Positions 1 to 8,314 of a stretch of 27,387 nt of DNA are shown one piece after another. This stretch comes from a virus, in IMG/VR virus record IMGVR_UViG_3300006916_000295, positions 1 through 27,387 of that record; one strand, written 5' to 3'. Numbering within the stretch: the stretch's first letter is position 1; each line of letters begins with the position of its first letter. A program made the translations under genes and the position numbers. Under the pieces are notes generated by a model that had not been told where the DNA came from, made no database searches, and saw only the letters and a program-made list of their open reading frames with translations.

Positions 1-1098
1 CATTGCCTTTTCTATGGTTTTAAAGGATGCATATTTTTCGCGCACCTTATTCCACGTTTTTGCCATGCTTTTGGGGATTGCTCTTTCTGCCGCGTCATCC
101 AAGGCAATTTTTAAATCACGGGCTAGCATTGCCTTTAGCGGGTCTGTATCCTTGTATGCGATATTCGATAGCGCGCTGCGGGTGTTCTGGTATGTTTTTC
201 CATCAATCTTTCCACCGCCTTCTAAAATGTCATCAATATAGCTCATGATGACGCGGGAGCCGTCTTTTCCATAACGCTTGGTTGATTCGTGCGCGATTTC
301 AGACATGCTTTCCAGCAATTCATCGTCCACCCTAACCCCTGTTTTTTTGGTCAGGTTGCTAAATATCTTTCCGAAGCGCTCGCTCCCCGATTGCAGCACT
401 TCCGGTGTAGCGCGGGTTCCCTTTATTCCGGCCTTCTTTAGGGCTTGTTCGGTGAATTGGCCTAGCTGCCTCTCAATAATCTTTCTTTGTTTACCAGCGG
501 TAAACGGAAGATTCTCGAAACCAGCCTCAACCATTTCCAGCGCCCGATTGCCCGTTTTCTGTGCTGGCGTAAGGTCAACCCCTAATTCTTGCAGTTCTTT
601 AGCGTTCTTTGATACGCCTTCTGACACAGGCTTCATAATCTTTTGAGCAAGCGCGCCCGTGGCAAGCGACATGATGCCCTCCAACCCCGCCTGCTTAATA
701 TTCTCTGTTAAATCGCCCTCGATTTCCCCTGTTCCGCGAGTAACACCGGACAACGCGCCCGTGGCAGCGACACCCTTCAATAGATTCTGCGAGCCTCCCG
801 CAATAGGTAAATAGCTTAGTGGGTCGCCTAGCGCCTCTGCCACAACGCCACTAACTCCTGTTCCCTCACCCTGTCGCTGGTATTCTCTCTGAATTGCCGC
901 TAAATCTTCCCTATAAGGCTCCAAGCCCTCCACACCGAAGCCTTCTGCGAGCTTTAACCCAAGCTCTCCTATGCCTGCCGCCCGTTTTTTGGCTCCCAAT
1001 GCCACGTCACCTAAAAATGTATCGCCGCCCGTTTTCGGCAGCCGAATGTCATCGCTTTGAGGTGCATCTAAGACAAATCCTTCAGGAAGTTGGGGCAT
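1..1098 (-). CDS. Putative ejection (internal virion) protein, partial: C-terminus beyond window
   Basis: This frame stays open for 366 codons from ATG at 1098 to base 1, so the gene continues off the left edge. The start overlaps the stop of the upstream gene as TAATG, which supports it. The visible part has a hydrophobic Gly/Ala-rich stretch at about residues 93-120 (DPLSYLPIAGG followed by a GALSGVTRG region). Next come long amphipathic helices with a segment reading GVDLTPAQKTGNRALEMVE (about 173-191). LTPxQ...G segments of this kind recur, to my knowledge, in large phage proteins injected with the DNA. Its place last in the virion operon, after three similar helical proteins, fits a DNA-ejection protein analogous in position to P22 gp16/gp20. 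The specific role is inference. No lysozyme or transglycosylase motif is seen in the visible portion. Confidence 0.72.
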   Translation of the reverse strand, partial: MPQLPEGFVLDAPQSDDIRLPKTGGDTFLGDVALGAKKRAAGIGELGLKLAEGFGVEGLEPYREDLAAIQREYQRQGEGTGVSGVVAEALGDPLSYLPIAGGSQNLLKGVAATGALSGVTRGTGEIEGDLTENIKQAGLEGIMSLATGALAQKIMKPVSEGVSKNAKELQELGVDLTPAQKTGNRALEMVEAGFENLPFTAGKQRKIIERQLGQFTEQALKKAGIKGTRATPEVLQSGSERFGKIFSNLTKKTGVRVDDELLESMSEIAHESTKRYGKDGSRVIMSYIDDILEGGGKIDGKTYQNTRSALSNIAYKDTDPLKAMLARDLKIALDDAAERAIPKSMAKTWNKVREKYASFKTIEKAM

Positions 1099-2168
1099 TA
1101 CATAGGCTCCCATTTTCCATTGCGAAGGACTAGCTTTTCGCCTGTCTGCGGGTTAGTAGCCGTTTGCCCTTCTGCATAAGACGATTGCGCGTCGGAGACA
1201 TCTCCCGCCCTATCAAGGAAGCCTTGAATTTGCATTAGGTTCTGCCGCAACACATCCTCGCCAAGACTGGGGTCTAGGTCTGCCACCATCGCGCCCAGCA
1301 AGCCTAACTCCGTATCGCTTAAAGCGCCGAAGGTTGCTCCCTGCTTTTTGGCTTCGATAAGAGAATCAATGCTTAAATTTGCCTGAATAGTTTTTACGGC
1401 GCTTCTAAGTTTTGCGGCATCGCTGCTGCTCTTAACAGACGCAATGGTGTCTGACAGCATACCAGTTGCACTGTCCAGCACGTCCTTATCCATAATGTCA
1501 ATAGCTTCTTTGACTTTTGTGATAGCTTGATTTCTTAACTTATCGCCGCGCGCCCTGCCCTCTTCCGCTTCCGCCTGTTTTGCGCTCTCTTCCTTGCGTT
1601 TCTGCTTTATCTGGTAAAGCATCTCGCCTTGTTTTTGGGTTTCGGGGTTGCCCATCATGGCCAGAATGGCTGCATCACTTACATTTTCCGGGTCTACGTC
1701 ACCCCCCATACCGCCCATGCCGCCAAGCAATCCTTGGATGCTCTGACGCTGCGTGTCTAGGCTTTGCTGTTGAGCCTGTTTTTGTGCGATTGCGATAACT
1801 TCCTGCGCTGTTTCCAGCGGAATACCTGATTCCATAAGCATTCCAAGGCTGGCCGTTGGATTGGTTATATCAACCTGTTTAATTAATTCGGGCAGCATTG
1901 CCTGCTGCGAAGCCATCTTCTGCTCTTGTCTGCGCTGTATGGCAATTTGTGCTAATTCGGGATTCACACGCGCAATCTGTAAAATAGTGTCATCATCTAA
2001 ATTGCCTGATTCCATTAAGTCCATCGCCTGACGCTCGCCAGCGCGTTGATAGGCTACTTGCCCCTGTTGCGGGCTGGAACCGAAGGCGCTAGCAATGCTA
2101 CGGGCTAATGCCGGGTTGCTTGCCATGCGGTTAGTGCTTTCAAGTAATTTGTCTAAAATGTCAGCCAT
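1098..2168 (-). CDS. Putative internal virion / ejection protein (Gln/Met-rich helical)
   Basis: This is a 356-residue protein with no enzymatic motif that I recognise. It is mostly predicted helix. The centre (about residues 80-165) is very rich in Gln, Met and Gly, including a GGMGGMGG run near 150. A charged coiled-coil-like stretch follows at about 185-215. The C-terminus (NPQTGEKLVLRNGKWEPM) resembles the short tails seen on phage structural proteins. Start and stop both overlap neighbours by one base (TAATG), so translation is probably coupled. The position downstream of the tail-hub genes suggests a protein packaged in the head and injected with DNA. Function is inferred from context and composition only. 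Confidence 0.75.
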   Translation of the reverse strand: MADILDKLLESTNRMASNPALARSIASAFGSSPQQGQVAYQRAGERQAMDLMESGNLDDDTILQIARVNPELAQIAIQRRQEQKMASQQAMLPELIKQVDITNPTASLGMLMESGIPLETAQEVIAIAQKQAQQQSLDTQRQSIQGLLGGMGGMGGDVDPENVSDAAILAMMGNPETQKQGEMLYQIKQKRKEESAKQAEAEEGRARGDKLRNQAITKVKEAIDIMDKDVLDSATGMLSDTIASVKSSSDAAKLRSAVKTIQANLSIDSLIEAKKQGATFGALSDTELGLLGAMVADLDPSLGEDVLRQNLMQIQGFLDRAGDVSDAQSSYAEGQTATNPQTGEKLVLRNGKWEPM

Positions 2169-3247
2169 TATAAGAAGCTCCCGACTACATCTTTTACCAA
2201 TCCACTAGCCACGCCCGCCCAGCCAGCCGCTTGACCTGCGCTGCTGGGTTGCGTGCTTTGCTGAACCGTACTAGCATATGGGCCTAATAGCTGCTGCGTT
2301 GCCGCAATATTCTGGCGAGGGTATAGCTGGTCTTGCAATAGCTCATTTTGAATAATGTCGTTAACCGTTTGGTTGTATCCACGAACAGCACCGCCCGCCT
2401 GTAATTGTCTATCGGTTGCGAGATTCTGCGCCGTGGTTAAATTAGCGCCCGCTGTGGTTAGGGCGTTAGGAATTGCTAAGGCGTTGTTAAATCCAGTTCC
2501 ATAAATACTCTGGGCACCCGTGGCTGCGGAAGTCGCGCCGCTTCCCAAACCGCTAAAGCCAGCGCCCGCTTGGAAGTTGCGTTGTCTTTCCTGTTCAGCT
2601 CGTGTCGCTGCGTCATTATAGCCCTTGTAACGAAATTCAAACGGGATGCGGTCAAGCTCAGACATACGAACGCCAGTTGCCGTATCGCCAAACGAAGCCG
2701 CCCCACGTTGCCCTACATTAGATAGAATAGCCGCCTTGGCTTTCTCGCCAGCGTATTTTATGACATCCTCTTCATAAGGATTATATTTCGCCATAATATC
2801 CTGACCAGTGATAGGTGCTTGCCCTGCATCATAAGCCGTGGCTGCTTTATCATAATATTGGCCAGTGCGCTGCATCATGGCCTTAGCTTCAGGCGAAATA
2901 TACGCTTGTGCTGCGGCTGGATTACCCATCAGATTCTGCAAATAAGACATAACCTGCTGCATGGCAGGGTCGCCAGCGCCTTGACCGCTGCCCATTTGTG
3001 TTAGTGCGGTCTTTTCAAACTGATGTAACGGTTCAATACCCATCGGCATAACGCCGGATGTAGATGGCTGCGCCGGATTATTAGGCGCATATAGCACTTG
3101 TGGCTGCGGGGTTGACACTAGCTTTCCCCATGCCTCTGCTGCCTGTGGGTTTGCATTGATAGCCGCCATGCTTTGTGCTTCCGTGCCGCCTAGCGGAATA
3201 TTAAAACTCTGCAAGAATTGATTGGCTTGTTCCGGTGTAACTGCCAT
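2168..3247 (-). CDS. Putative internal virion / ejection protein (Ala/Gln-rich)
   Basis: The 359-residue product is rich in Ala, Gln, Gly and Thr. The first 110 residues are low-complexity and Pro/Gln-rich. A helical middle contains PITGQDIMAKYNPYEEDVI (about 145-163). A Gly/Ala/Thr-rich region follows at about 225-290, and then a short hydrophobic end (WAGVASGLVKDVVGSFL) that could insert into a membrane. Podophage ejection proteins often combine low-complexity segments, long helices and a membrane-active end, so this is a good candidate for one. No catalytic residues are visible. It overlaps both neighbours by a single base. The assignment is inference from composition and operon position. 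Confidence 0.75.
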   Translation of the reverse strand: MAVTPEQANQFLQSFNIPLGGTEAQSMAAINANPQAAEAWGKLVSTPQPQVLYAPNNPAQPSTSGVMPMGIEPLHQFEKTALTQMGSGQGAGDPAMQQVMSYLQNLMGNPAAAQAYISPEAKAMMQRTGQYYDKAATAYDAGQAPITGQDIMAKYNPYEEDVIKYAGEKAKAAILSNVGQRGAASFGDTATGVRMSELDRIPFEFRYKGYNDAATRAEQERQRNFQAGAGFSGLGSGATSAATGAQSIYGTGFNNALAIPNALTTAGANLTTAQNLATDRQLQAGGAVRGYNQTVNDIIQNELLQDQLYPRQNIAATQQLLGPYASTVQQSTQPSSAGQAAGWAGVASGLVKDVVGSFL

Positions 3248-4086
3248 TATTGCCCCGCCCTTCCGATAAGACTTGATGCGGCCTTGCCCGCGATATTGCC
3301 TGCAAGGGTTGAGCCTGTCAATCCGCTAACCGCTGGTGCTACCGCACCCGCTATAGGAGCGCCAATCGCCGCTAAGGCCGCCATAGGGATAAGCTTTTGC
3401 ATTAGTGAGCGTGTAGGGTCGTAGATGGCATTGCCGCCTTGTTGGTATAGCGAGCTAAAGTCGCCTGTAGAAATCGCATCCAACGCTGCCTGTCTATCGA
3501 ACTTACGCCCCGTGTACGGGTTAACGCGGCCAGATTCTGTCATCATAGCCGGTGTAAGCCATTCGCTGCCCTGCATTCTGCGGCCAGCCCTACTAAACAT
3601 ATCTTTTATATCCGCACCAATACCAGCCGCTTCAGCCGCACGTTTCCCCGCTTCACCTTGGATTACTTGACCAAATGGCGTCATATATGAATCGGTTTCA
3701 GCATTATAGCCGGGGAGTGAGCTGGTTACATCATTGCCGTAATTATCAATAACCACGTCTTTGCGCTGCATTTCTGGTGTAAATGGCGGTGTCATAGCTC
3801 TTTGCATACCTAAACGCGCTTGAGAGCCGAAAATAGGCTCCAATGCTTCCGCCTCGGTATATTCGCGCATGATAGGCTTAGGTCGTGGCATGTTGTATTG
3901 CGCCACAATATCGGGAAACATTTCTTTTAGTAAGAAGTCCTGAACCTGCCCCGGCAGCGCGTTAAATCCAGACCTTCCGGGTGTCGTTACTGTATCACCG
4001 GCCATTGCCTGCGAGTAGGTGTCAAGCAAATTCCCTGCTACGCCTGCAACCTTGCCTAATGTGGATTGTTCTTTTTCTTCAGCCAT
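3247..4086 (-). CDS. Putative virion protein with Gly/Ala-rich hydrophobic C-terminus
   Basis: The product has 279 residues. The N-terminal 200 residues are soluble-looking and contain aromatic and proline patches (for example NALPGQVQDFLLKEMFPDI near 43-61). The last 60 residues form a hydrophobic Gly/Ala block beginning at LIPMAALAAIGAPIAGAVAP (about 232-251). Such Gly/Ala-rich C-termini are common in phage proteins that enter the host envelope during DNA delivery. It sits between the small post-hub gene and the two Gln/Ala-rich proteins, and probably belongs to the same ejection set. No database family is recognised from reading alone. Confidence 0.72.
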   Translation of the reverse strand: MAEEKEQSTLGKVAGVAGNLLDTYSQAMAGDTVTTPGRSGFNALPGQVQDFLLKEMFPDIVAQYNMPRPKPIMREYTEAEALEPIFGSQARLGMQRAMTPPFTPEMQRKDVVIDNYGNDVTSSLPGYNAETDSYMTPFGQVIQGEAGKRAAEAAGIGADIKDMFSRAGRRMQGSEWLTPAMMTESGRVNPYTGRKFDRQAALDAISTGDFSSLYQQGGNAIYDPTRSLMQKLIPMAALAAIGAPIAGAVAPAVSGLTGSTLAGNIAGKAASSLIGRAGQ

Positions 4087-4095
4087 AATTGAATC

Positions 4096-4365
4096 CTACG
4101 AAACTGTAATTGCTATGCGTCCCCATTGTTTCACGTTGGATTCATTCGTGAAGGCCAGATATATATACCCGGAACTATAAACGAAATCACCCACTTTGTC
4201 ACCCTCTGATAGCGGGTCGCCCGCAGATGGAACTGCTCTTAATCCGGTACGCTCGCGCCCGTTTTGTTTATTCTGTTGTAATTTATCAACTGTTGCCACG
4301 TCATTGCGGCGCTCAGCTATAATAGTCTGCACAGTAGCGTCATTGCCGAATAGATTCATTGTCAT
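4096..4365 (-). CDS. Small virion-associated protein, unknown
   Basis: This 89-residue ORF starts inside the end of the tail-hub gene (ATGA overlap at 4362-4365), so it is probably translated by coupling. The N-terminus (MTMNLFGNDATVQTIIAERR) is helical. The C-terminal half looks like beta strands (GDKVGDFVYSSGYIYLAFTNESN). Nothing catalytic is visible. Context suggests a small tail or hub accessory protein. Confidence 0.6.
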   Translation of the reverse strand: MTMNLFGNDATVQTIIAERRNDVATVDKLQQNKQNGRERTGLRAVPSAGDPLSEGDKVGDFVYSSGYIYLAFTNESNVKQWGRIAITVS

Positions 4366-6413
4366 CTTAAACCACCCCCCATTGCCCTAAAGTCAAGCTT
4401 TGCGCCCTGAAGTGTCACATCTGAGCTACCAGAGAACTCTAAGGCCATCAACTTACCCGCCCCGCGCACGGTTTTATAGCCATCCGCTGTTGTCAAGGTG
4501 TAAGTTCCGTTACTTACCTCTGTTCCTTGCGGGGTTTCTTTTGAGTATATCTGAATATTAACCGAGCCGCTGCGATACATATCAGGCATAATAGAAGTCA
4601 GTTTAAACCGATTCACGCCGTTAATGTAGAAATAAGCACTTTTGGCCGACCATGCAAATTCAGACGTGCCGGACTGAAAATGAGAATAGGCATCCGACTG
4701 ATTCATCATGTAAAACTGTGTATCAATGATGGCTGGTTTTTGACAGGATGTCCTATCTTGCTCGCCAAGCGTGAAACTGGATGGAATATCTCCTGCGCCA
4801 GAGTTAAATATCACATATTCGTTAGGGTTGTCACTTGAGCCGGTAGGAAAGTATAAATATGCCTGTGAATGCTTCTGGTCGGCCATCATAAACGTAGTCC
4901 AGATAGCGTTACGGTTTATATTTTCCCAAATATACTCGCCATTCTGCTCATTCTTGATAGTCTGGACGTTAGAGCCATTAAAGAAATAGAAATTACCATC
5001 CTCACCATACCATAAAAGCCCGTCTTTGTACTTACAGGCCGCATTCGGCGCAGCTATAGCAAACTCAATGCCTAGTTCTACGAAATCCCACTCACCCCCT
5101 ACAAAGCGCAGTAAGTAAGGGTCAGGCGCAAAGATTACCGCCTGCTTTTCACCTACGGGGAAGCCCGATAATAGGCGGGATGTACGTTGAACCGTGACGC
5201 TGTAGGTCGTTAATCCACTCCAAACTGTCGCGTTTCCAATCTCTGAAACCTTCACCTGCGAATCACAGAGAGCCACTACAGCGTTATTCAATACAAACGT
5301 CCAGTTGCAGTTAGTCGGGGCATTCGTGAGCACGGTCGGGGCTATGTCGGTATCCTGATTCCAAAAATATATCTTTTGCCCGTCGCCTTCGTTGTAATCA
5401 CCCGGGCAGAAAACAATATCGTTTCCGAAATTGTCAAAGGATGCAATGCGTGGATAGGCTTGCTCAGTGTCAGAGAAGCCGCCAATGCCAAAGATGCCAA
5501 GGCCAAAAATTCCATAACCCCAACCGCTATTTAATTGCTGTACGTCGATACCAGCCGCAATCTGGCGATAGATTCTAACCACACTCCCGCCGCCTGTAGT
5601 GGTGCTGGTCGCTGCGGTTGCCTCAAATTCAAACGTGTTTGCGTCCGTAACCACCGTCACGATATGCTCAGCATTCAATGTTGCCGCCGTTACCCCGCCC
5701 GTTGCCGTAGCACCTTGTAACATGAACCTGTCACCTACAGTAAAACCGTGGTCGGTGTAAGTTACCACAACCGCCGTTTCGGTATCCGTAACCGATAGCG
5801 GGTCAGTTCCTAATGTGTCATCTAGCGCAATAGACGAAGCTATTACCGCATCGCCGCCGCCTGTAGCGGTGCTTCCCGCCGTGGTGCCTAACTCTACCGT
5901 GAAAGTATCAGCCGTTGGTACAGTATCCACGACATGACCGATATTGATATAGGTTGCCGCCACGACAGAGGCCGCATCCGTCGCGCCGGAAAGCACCACA
6001 TAATCACCAACCGACAGCCCGTGCGCCGTCCATGTAACGGTCATGGTCGCATCTGTGCTAGCAAACGACAGCGGGTCGCTGCCAAGTAGTTCAGACTTTT
6101 GCCCCTCTAATGGTGTGATATTGTATAAATCACCACGGAATAGTGAATAAAAATGGCTATGCGTGCCGAAATAATAGTAAGCGCCGGAGTCGGAATCACC
6201 GCCGCGCTTGCGTGCTGCCCATTGTGCGCGGCATATCCCCTCCAAATCACCAGCAACCGTCAAGAATGTTGTGCTGAAAAAGTTAGGCAGCGGTGTGAGC
6301 TTCCCATCGGGGAAATTTACAAGCGAAGTCTCCTCAAAAGCCGCTTGGCTGCTTTTGGTATTCTGCGGGTTTTTTATCGTGCCCGGTATATATCTAAAAT
6401 CTGCTATCGGCAT
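4362..6413 (-). CDS. P22 gp10-like tail-hub / packaged-DNA stabilisation protein
   Basis: The 683-residue product is beta-rich. The opening (MPIADFRYIPGTIKNPQNTK, then SLVNFPDGKLTPLPNF) and repeated WxGLxxY/FAPDPYLLRF/LLWYGEDGNFYFFNG patches are typical of the beta-propeller hub proteins of short-tailed phages, for which P22 gp10 is the model. These form a ring under the adaptor and hold packaged DNA in place. P22 gp10 is about 470 residues. The extra length here comes largely from two tandem inserted domains at residues 113-191 and 204-280 that resemble FCCH-type beta modules. The start overlaps the upstream propeller gene by one base. Family assignment is from pattern recognition of the hub architecture and the adaptor gene upstream, not from alignment. 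Confidence 0.72.
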   Translation of the reverse strand: MPIADFRYIPGTIKNPQNTKSSQAAFEETSLVNFPDGKLTPLPNFFSTTFLTVAGDLEGICRAQWAARKRGGDSDSGAYYYFGTHSHFYSLFRGDLYNITPLEGQKSELLGSDPLSFASTDATMTVTWTAHGLSVGDYVVLSGATDAASVVAATYINIGHVVDTVPTADTFTVELGTTAGSTATGGGDAVIASSIALDDTLGTDPLSVTDTETAVVVTYTDHGFTVGDRFMLQGATATGGVTAATLNAEHIVTVVTDANTFEFEATAATSTTTGGGSVVRIYRQIAAGIDVQQLNSGWGYGIFGLGIFGIGGFSDTEQAYPRIASFDNFGNDIVFCPGDYNEGDGQKIYFWNQDTDIAPTVLTNAPTNCNWTFVLNNAVVALCDSQVKVSEIGNATVWSGLTTYSVTVQRTSRLLSGFPVGEKQAVIFAPDPYLLRFVGGEWDFVELGIEFAIAAPNAACKYKDGLLWYGEDGNFYFFNGSNVQTIKNEQNGEYIWENINRNAIWTTFMMADQKHSQAYLYFPTGSSDNPNEYVIFNSGAGDIPSSFTLGEQDRTSCQKPAIIDTQFYMMNQSDAYSHFQSGTSEFAWSAKSAYFYINGVNRFKLTSIMPDMYRSGSVNIQIYSKETPQGTEVSNGTYTLTTADGYKTVRGAGKLMALEFSGSSDVTLQGAKLDFRAMGGGLR
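5574..6077 (-). repeat. Tandem duplicated beta module inside the tail-hub gene
   Basis: Two successive protein segments align well. Residues 113-191 begin DPLSFASTDATMTVTWTAHG, and residues 204-280 begin DPLSVTDTETAVVVTYTDHG. Both continue with (S/T)VGD...L.GAT, a NI/NAEH strand, DTFTVE/NTFEFE, and end in (A/T)TGGG. The DNA also repeats locally (CGCCGCCTGTAGYGGTGCT near 5588 and 5854). The pattern matches, to my eye, the FCCH-type module often decorating phage hub and fibre proteins. The pair is inserted after the first propeller segment. Confidence 0.8.
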
Positions 6414-7240
6414 TACAAACTAAACTGCGCTACATAATCTTGGTTATTGCTAATGGTAAACATGCGCCCGCCACTAGCGCGGAAAGCCAATCCCGTTGGT
6501 GGGTCTGCCTGAGCCGATACATCAACACTCACACTGTCATAAGAGCCTGTCTGGACTTCCCATGCAGTGCCAAGGCTATATTGATAAATGGTGTCATTTG
6601 TCTGGCCACCAATATACATCTTTGTGCCGTTAGGATTGAAAGCCAAAGCCTCCGGCACACTTTCTTGCCCGAATATGTACAGGCTTTTGCTCGCGTAGCT
6701 GGCTGTACTCAAAACCCATCCACTAGATAAGACATATTGATAAACCCGGTTTGTGAAATTATCAGCCACATAGAGTCCGGTTCCATCGGTTGAGAATGCC
6801 ATTGAGCCGCAATCCGCGCCGGGGCTAAGGGTAATAGTTACAGAATCATACGATAGCGTGTCCGTATCCCACGGCGTTGATAGGCTATATTGATATATTT
6901 TATCGCGTTGTGTTGATGCTGAGCCACCCAAAAGATACATCTTAGTGCCATCAGATTTAAAGAATATTCCGCTACAAAAAGCAAGCTGGCCAGTAAAATC
7001 AAAGCTCTTGCTGGCATAGCCGCCACCCGTTAAAAGCCATGATGTCGATAGGTTAAACTGGTAAACCTTACCTGTGGCGTTATCGGGAACATAAAACTTG
7101 GAGCCTGAGTCGCCAAAGAATATATCACTAGGCTGGGTCGCCTGACTTGACACATCAAGGTTAATGCTATCATAGGAGGCGTTGGCAATATCAAAACCAC
7201 CACCGCCTGTGATAATACCGCCACCTAATCCCATTAACAT
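6413..7240 (-). CDS. Five-repeat beta-propeller-like virion protein
   Basis: After a short Gly-rich start (MLMGLGGGIITGGGGFD) the 275-residue protein is made of five repeats of about 48-54 residues. Each reads roughly SYxSxxxxxxxQ...P..LAF..DGTKMY.......IYQYxLSTxW. The repeats alternate: numbers 1, 3 and 5 begin SYDS and numbers 2 and 4 begin (G/S)YASKS. GTKMY and YQYxLS recur almost unchanged. This is the hallmark of NHL/YVTN-like propeller blades found in phage virion proteins. Five blades in one chain would give either an unusual five-bladed ring or a multimeric assembly. The position next to the hub and adaptor suggests an exposed tail or head ornament that may bind glycans. That function is inference. 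Confidence 0.75.
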   Translation of the reverse strand: MLMGLGGGIITGGGGFDIANASYDSINLDVSSQATQPSDIFFGDSGSKFYVPDNATGKVYQFNLSTSWLLTGGGYASKSFDFTGQLAFCSGIFFKSDGTKMYLLGGSASTQRDKIYQYSLSTPWDTDTLSYDSVTITLSPGADCGSMAFSTDGTGLYVADNFTNRVYQYVLSSGWVLSTASYASKSLYIFGQESVPEALAFNPNGTKMYIGGQTNDTIYQYSLGTAWEVQTGSYDSVSVDVSAQADPPTGLAFRASGGRMFTISNNQDYVAQFSL

Positions 7241-7692
7241 TAAATGTCCTCGCCTAATCCCGTCCGGTTTGCGTAAAGTGTGATTGTAATGCGTTCTACC
7301 GTTCCGCTAATACTTGAAAACGTCACCGTCACGTCATCGCCTTGCGCCGCAGAATTAGCGCCCGTTGCGTTAGTGTTTTGCTCAGTTGATGTAACAGACA
7401 GCGCATCTAGGCTGGTCACGCTTGTGGTGTTTATTTTAATATCCGCCGTGGCTGTTCCAGCGTTGGTCTTATAATATGCACGCTCAATATCAAATGGAAA
7501 GCGCGTTGCCATGATTAGCGGGTAAGCAACACCATCTTCCGGCGCAATGATAGTCCACGTTCCAAACATACGCTCTACGCCATCCTGAGCAGCCAGAATG
7601 CCATTAATAAGGCTATCGGCATAGTTATCTTTAAACGCCGGGTCTTTAGGCGTCGGAATGGCGGGGGTTGAAAATGGCAGGTTAGTCGTCAT
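7240..7692 (-). CDS. Small virion protein with beta-sandwich-like C-terminus
   Basis: The 150-residue product has an N-terminal helical arm (FKDNYADSLINGILAAQDG, about 20-38). It then has a beta-rich region with alternating Thr/Ser/Val, including RAYYKTNAGTATADIKINTT (about 70-89) and a final strand ITITLYANRTGLGEDI. Similar 'KTxAGT...I.INGT' domains occur in phage fibre and virion proteins. It overlaps the next gene by one base and lies two bases after the adaptor gene. Its precise role is unknown; tail-associated decoration or fibre attachment are plausible. Confidence 0.65.
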   Translation of the reverse strand: MTTNLPFSTPAIPTPKDPAFKDNYADSLINGILAAQDGVERMFGTWTIIAPEDGVAYPLIMATRFPFDIERAYYKTNAGTATADIKINTTSVTSLDALSVTSTEQNTNATGANSAAQGDDVTVTFSSISGTVERITITLYANRTGLGEDI

Positions 7693-7694
7693 GG

Positions 7695-8291
7695 TTAATA
7701 CGTCCTAAATTGTCGGTGCTTTTCGTTTAATATTTGTGTCGCAATGGTTACTTCATTCAGGCTTGCGCTCTCCTGCTCCATTGGGCCAACGCGCATGAAG
7801 TAGGTTGCTTGTGCGCGCACAAGGTCAAACCCGTCATCGCCAAACCATACGCTTGTATCCGTATCAAGTGTCGGCAGGGTTTCGTCGCGAATGTAATAAG
7901 TGGTTGGCAGCGTGTAAACTTGGTCTGCCGTGTGTGAAAAATACAGTGTGCGATTGACTTTAGAATAAGCCTCCGGAACACCAGACGTAATCGGGTCTTC
8001 CAAGTAATACCGCGCTTCTAATTTTTTATAAGGGATATTGGCAAGCTCAGAACGCTGGCCGGAGCGGATTAGGTCAATTCGCTCAATGTCTCCATAAGAT
8101 GCAGGAAAGCTGACGCTAGAGGAATCCAGCTCCAACGTCAGCGTCCCTACGCGCTCAAGAAACCAGAGCTTATCCTGATTTCGAGAGCGGAGAACTTGCC
8201 GAATGCAATCGTCAATATCAGTGTCATAAACTGTGTCGTTTAGAACCAGCTTACGTTTAACCGCATTACGAACATCCAGCAGGGTTGTCAT
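7695..8291 (-). CDS. Head-to-tail adaptor protein (SU10/P22 gp4-like)
   Basis: This is a 198-residue helical protein. The start MTTLLDVRNAVKRKLVLNDT followed by DIDDCIRQVLRSRNQDKLWF is the typical opening of podophage adaptors (SU10 adaptor, T7 gp11/P22 gp4 group). They bind the portal ring and link it to the tail hub. A central beta part (residues about 48-125) includes FPASYGDIERIDLI and EARYYLEDP. The C-terminal helices include FDLVRAQATYFMRVGPMEQE. Length is close to family members. Gene order capsid - small protein - adaptor - hub supports it. Confidence 0.75.
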   Translation of the reverse strand: MTTLLDVRNAVKRKLVLNDTVYDTDIDDCIRQVLRSRNQDKLWFLERVGTLTLELDSSSVSFPASYGDIERIDLIRSGQRSELANIPYKKLEARYYLEDPITSGVPEAYSKVNRTLYFSHTADQVYTLPTTYYIRDETLPTLDTDTSVWFGDDGFDLVRAQATYFMRVGPMEQESASLNEVTIATQILNEKHRQFRTY

Positions 8292-8314
8292 GAATTACCC
8301 TTTACGAGTAATTC
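8292..8314 (-). promoter_or_regulatory. Hairpin with ribosome-binding site in its loop, in front of the adaptor start
   Basis: On the minus strand GAATTAC (8314-8308) pairs perfectly with GTAATTC (8298-8292). The 9-base loop contains the stop codon of the upstream gene and most of the purine-rich AAAGG. The stem ends immediately before the ATG at 8291. Such a structure could tune coupling between the 152-residue protein and the adaptor. This is inferred from base pairing only. Confidence 0.4.

Noticed and set aside
278-646. 122-codon plus-strand ORF near the left edge
   Set aside because: It is antisense to the long open minus-strand ejection-protein frame, which has the better codon pattern and a coupled start.
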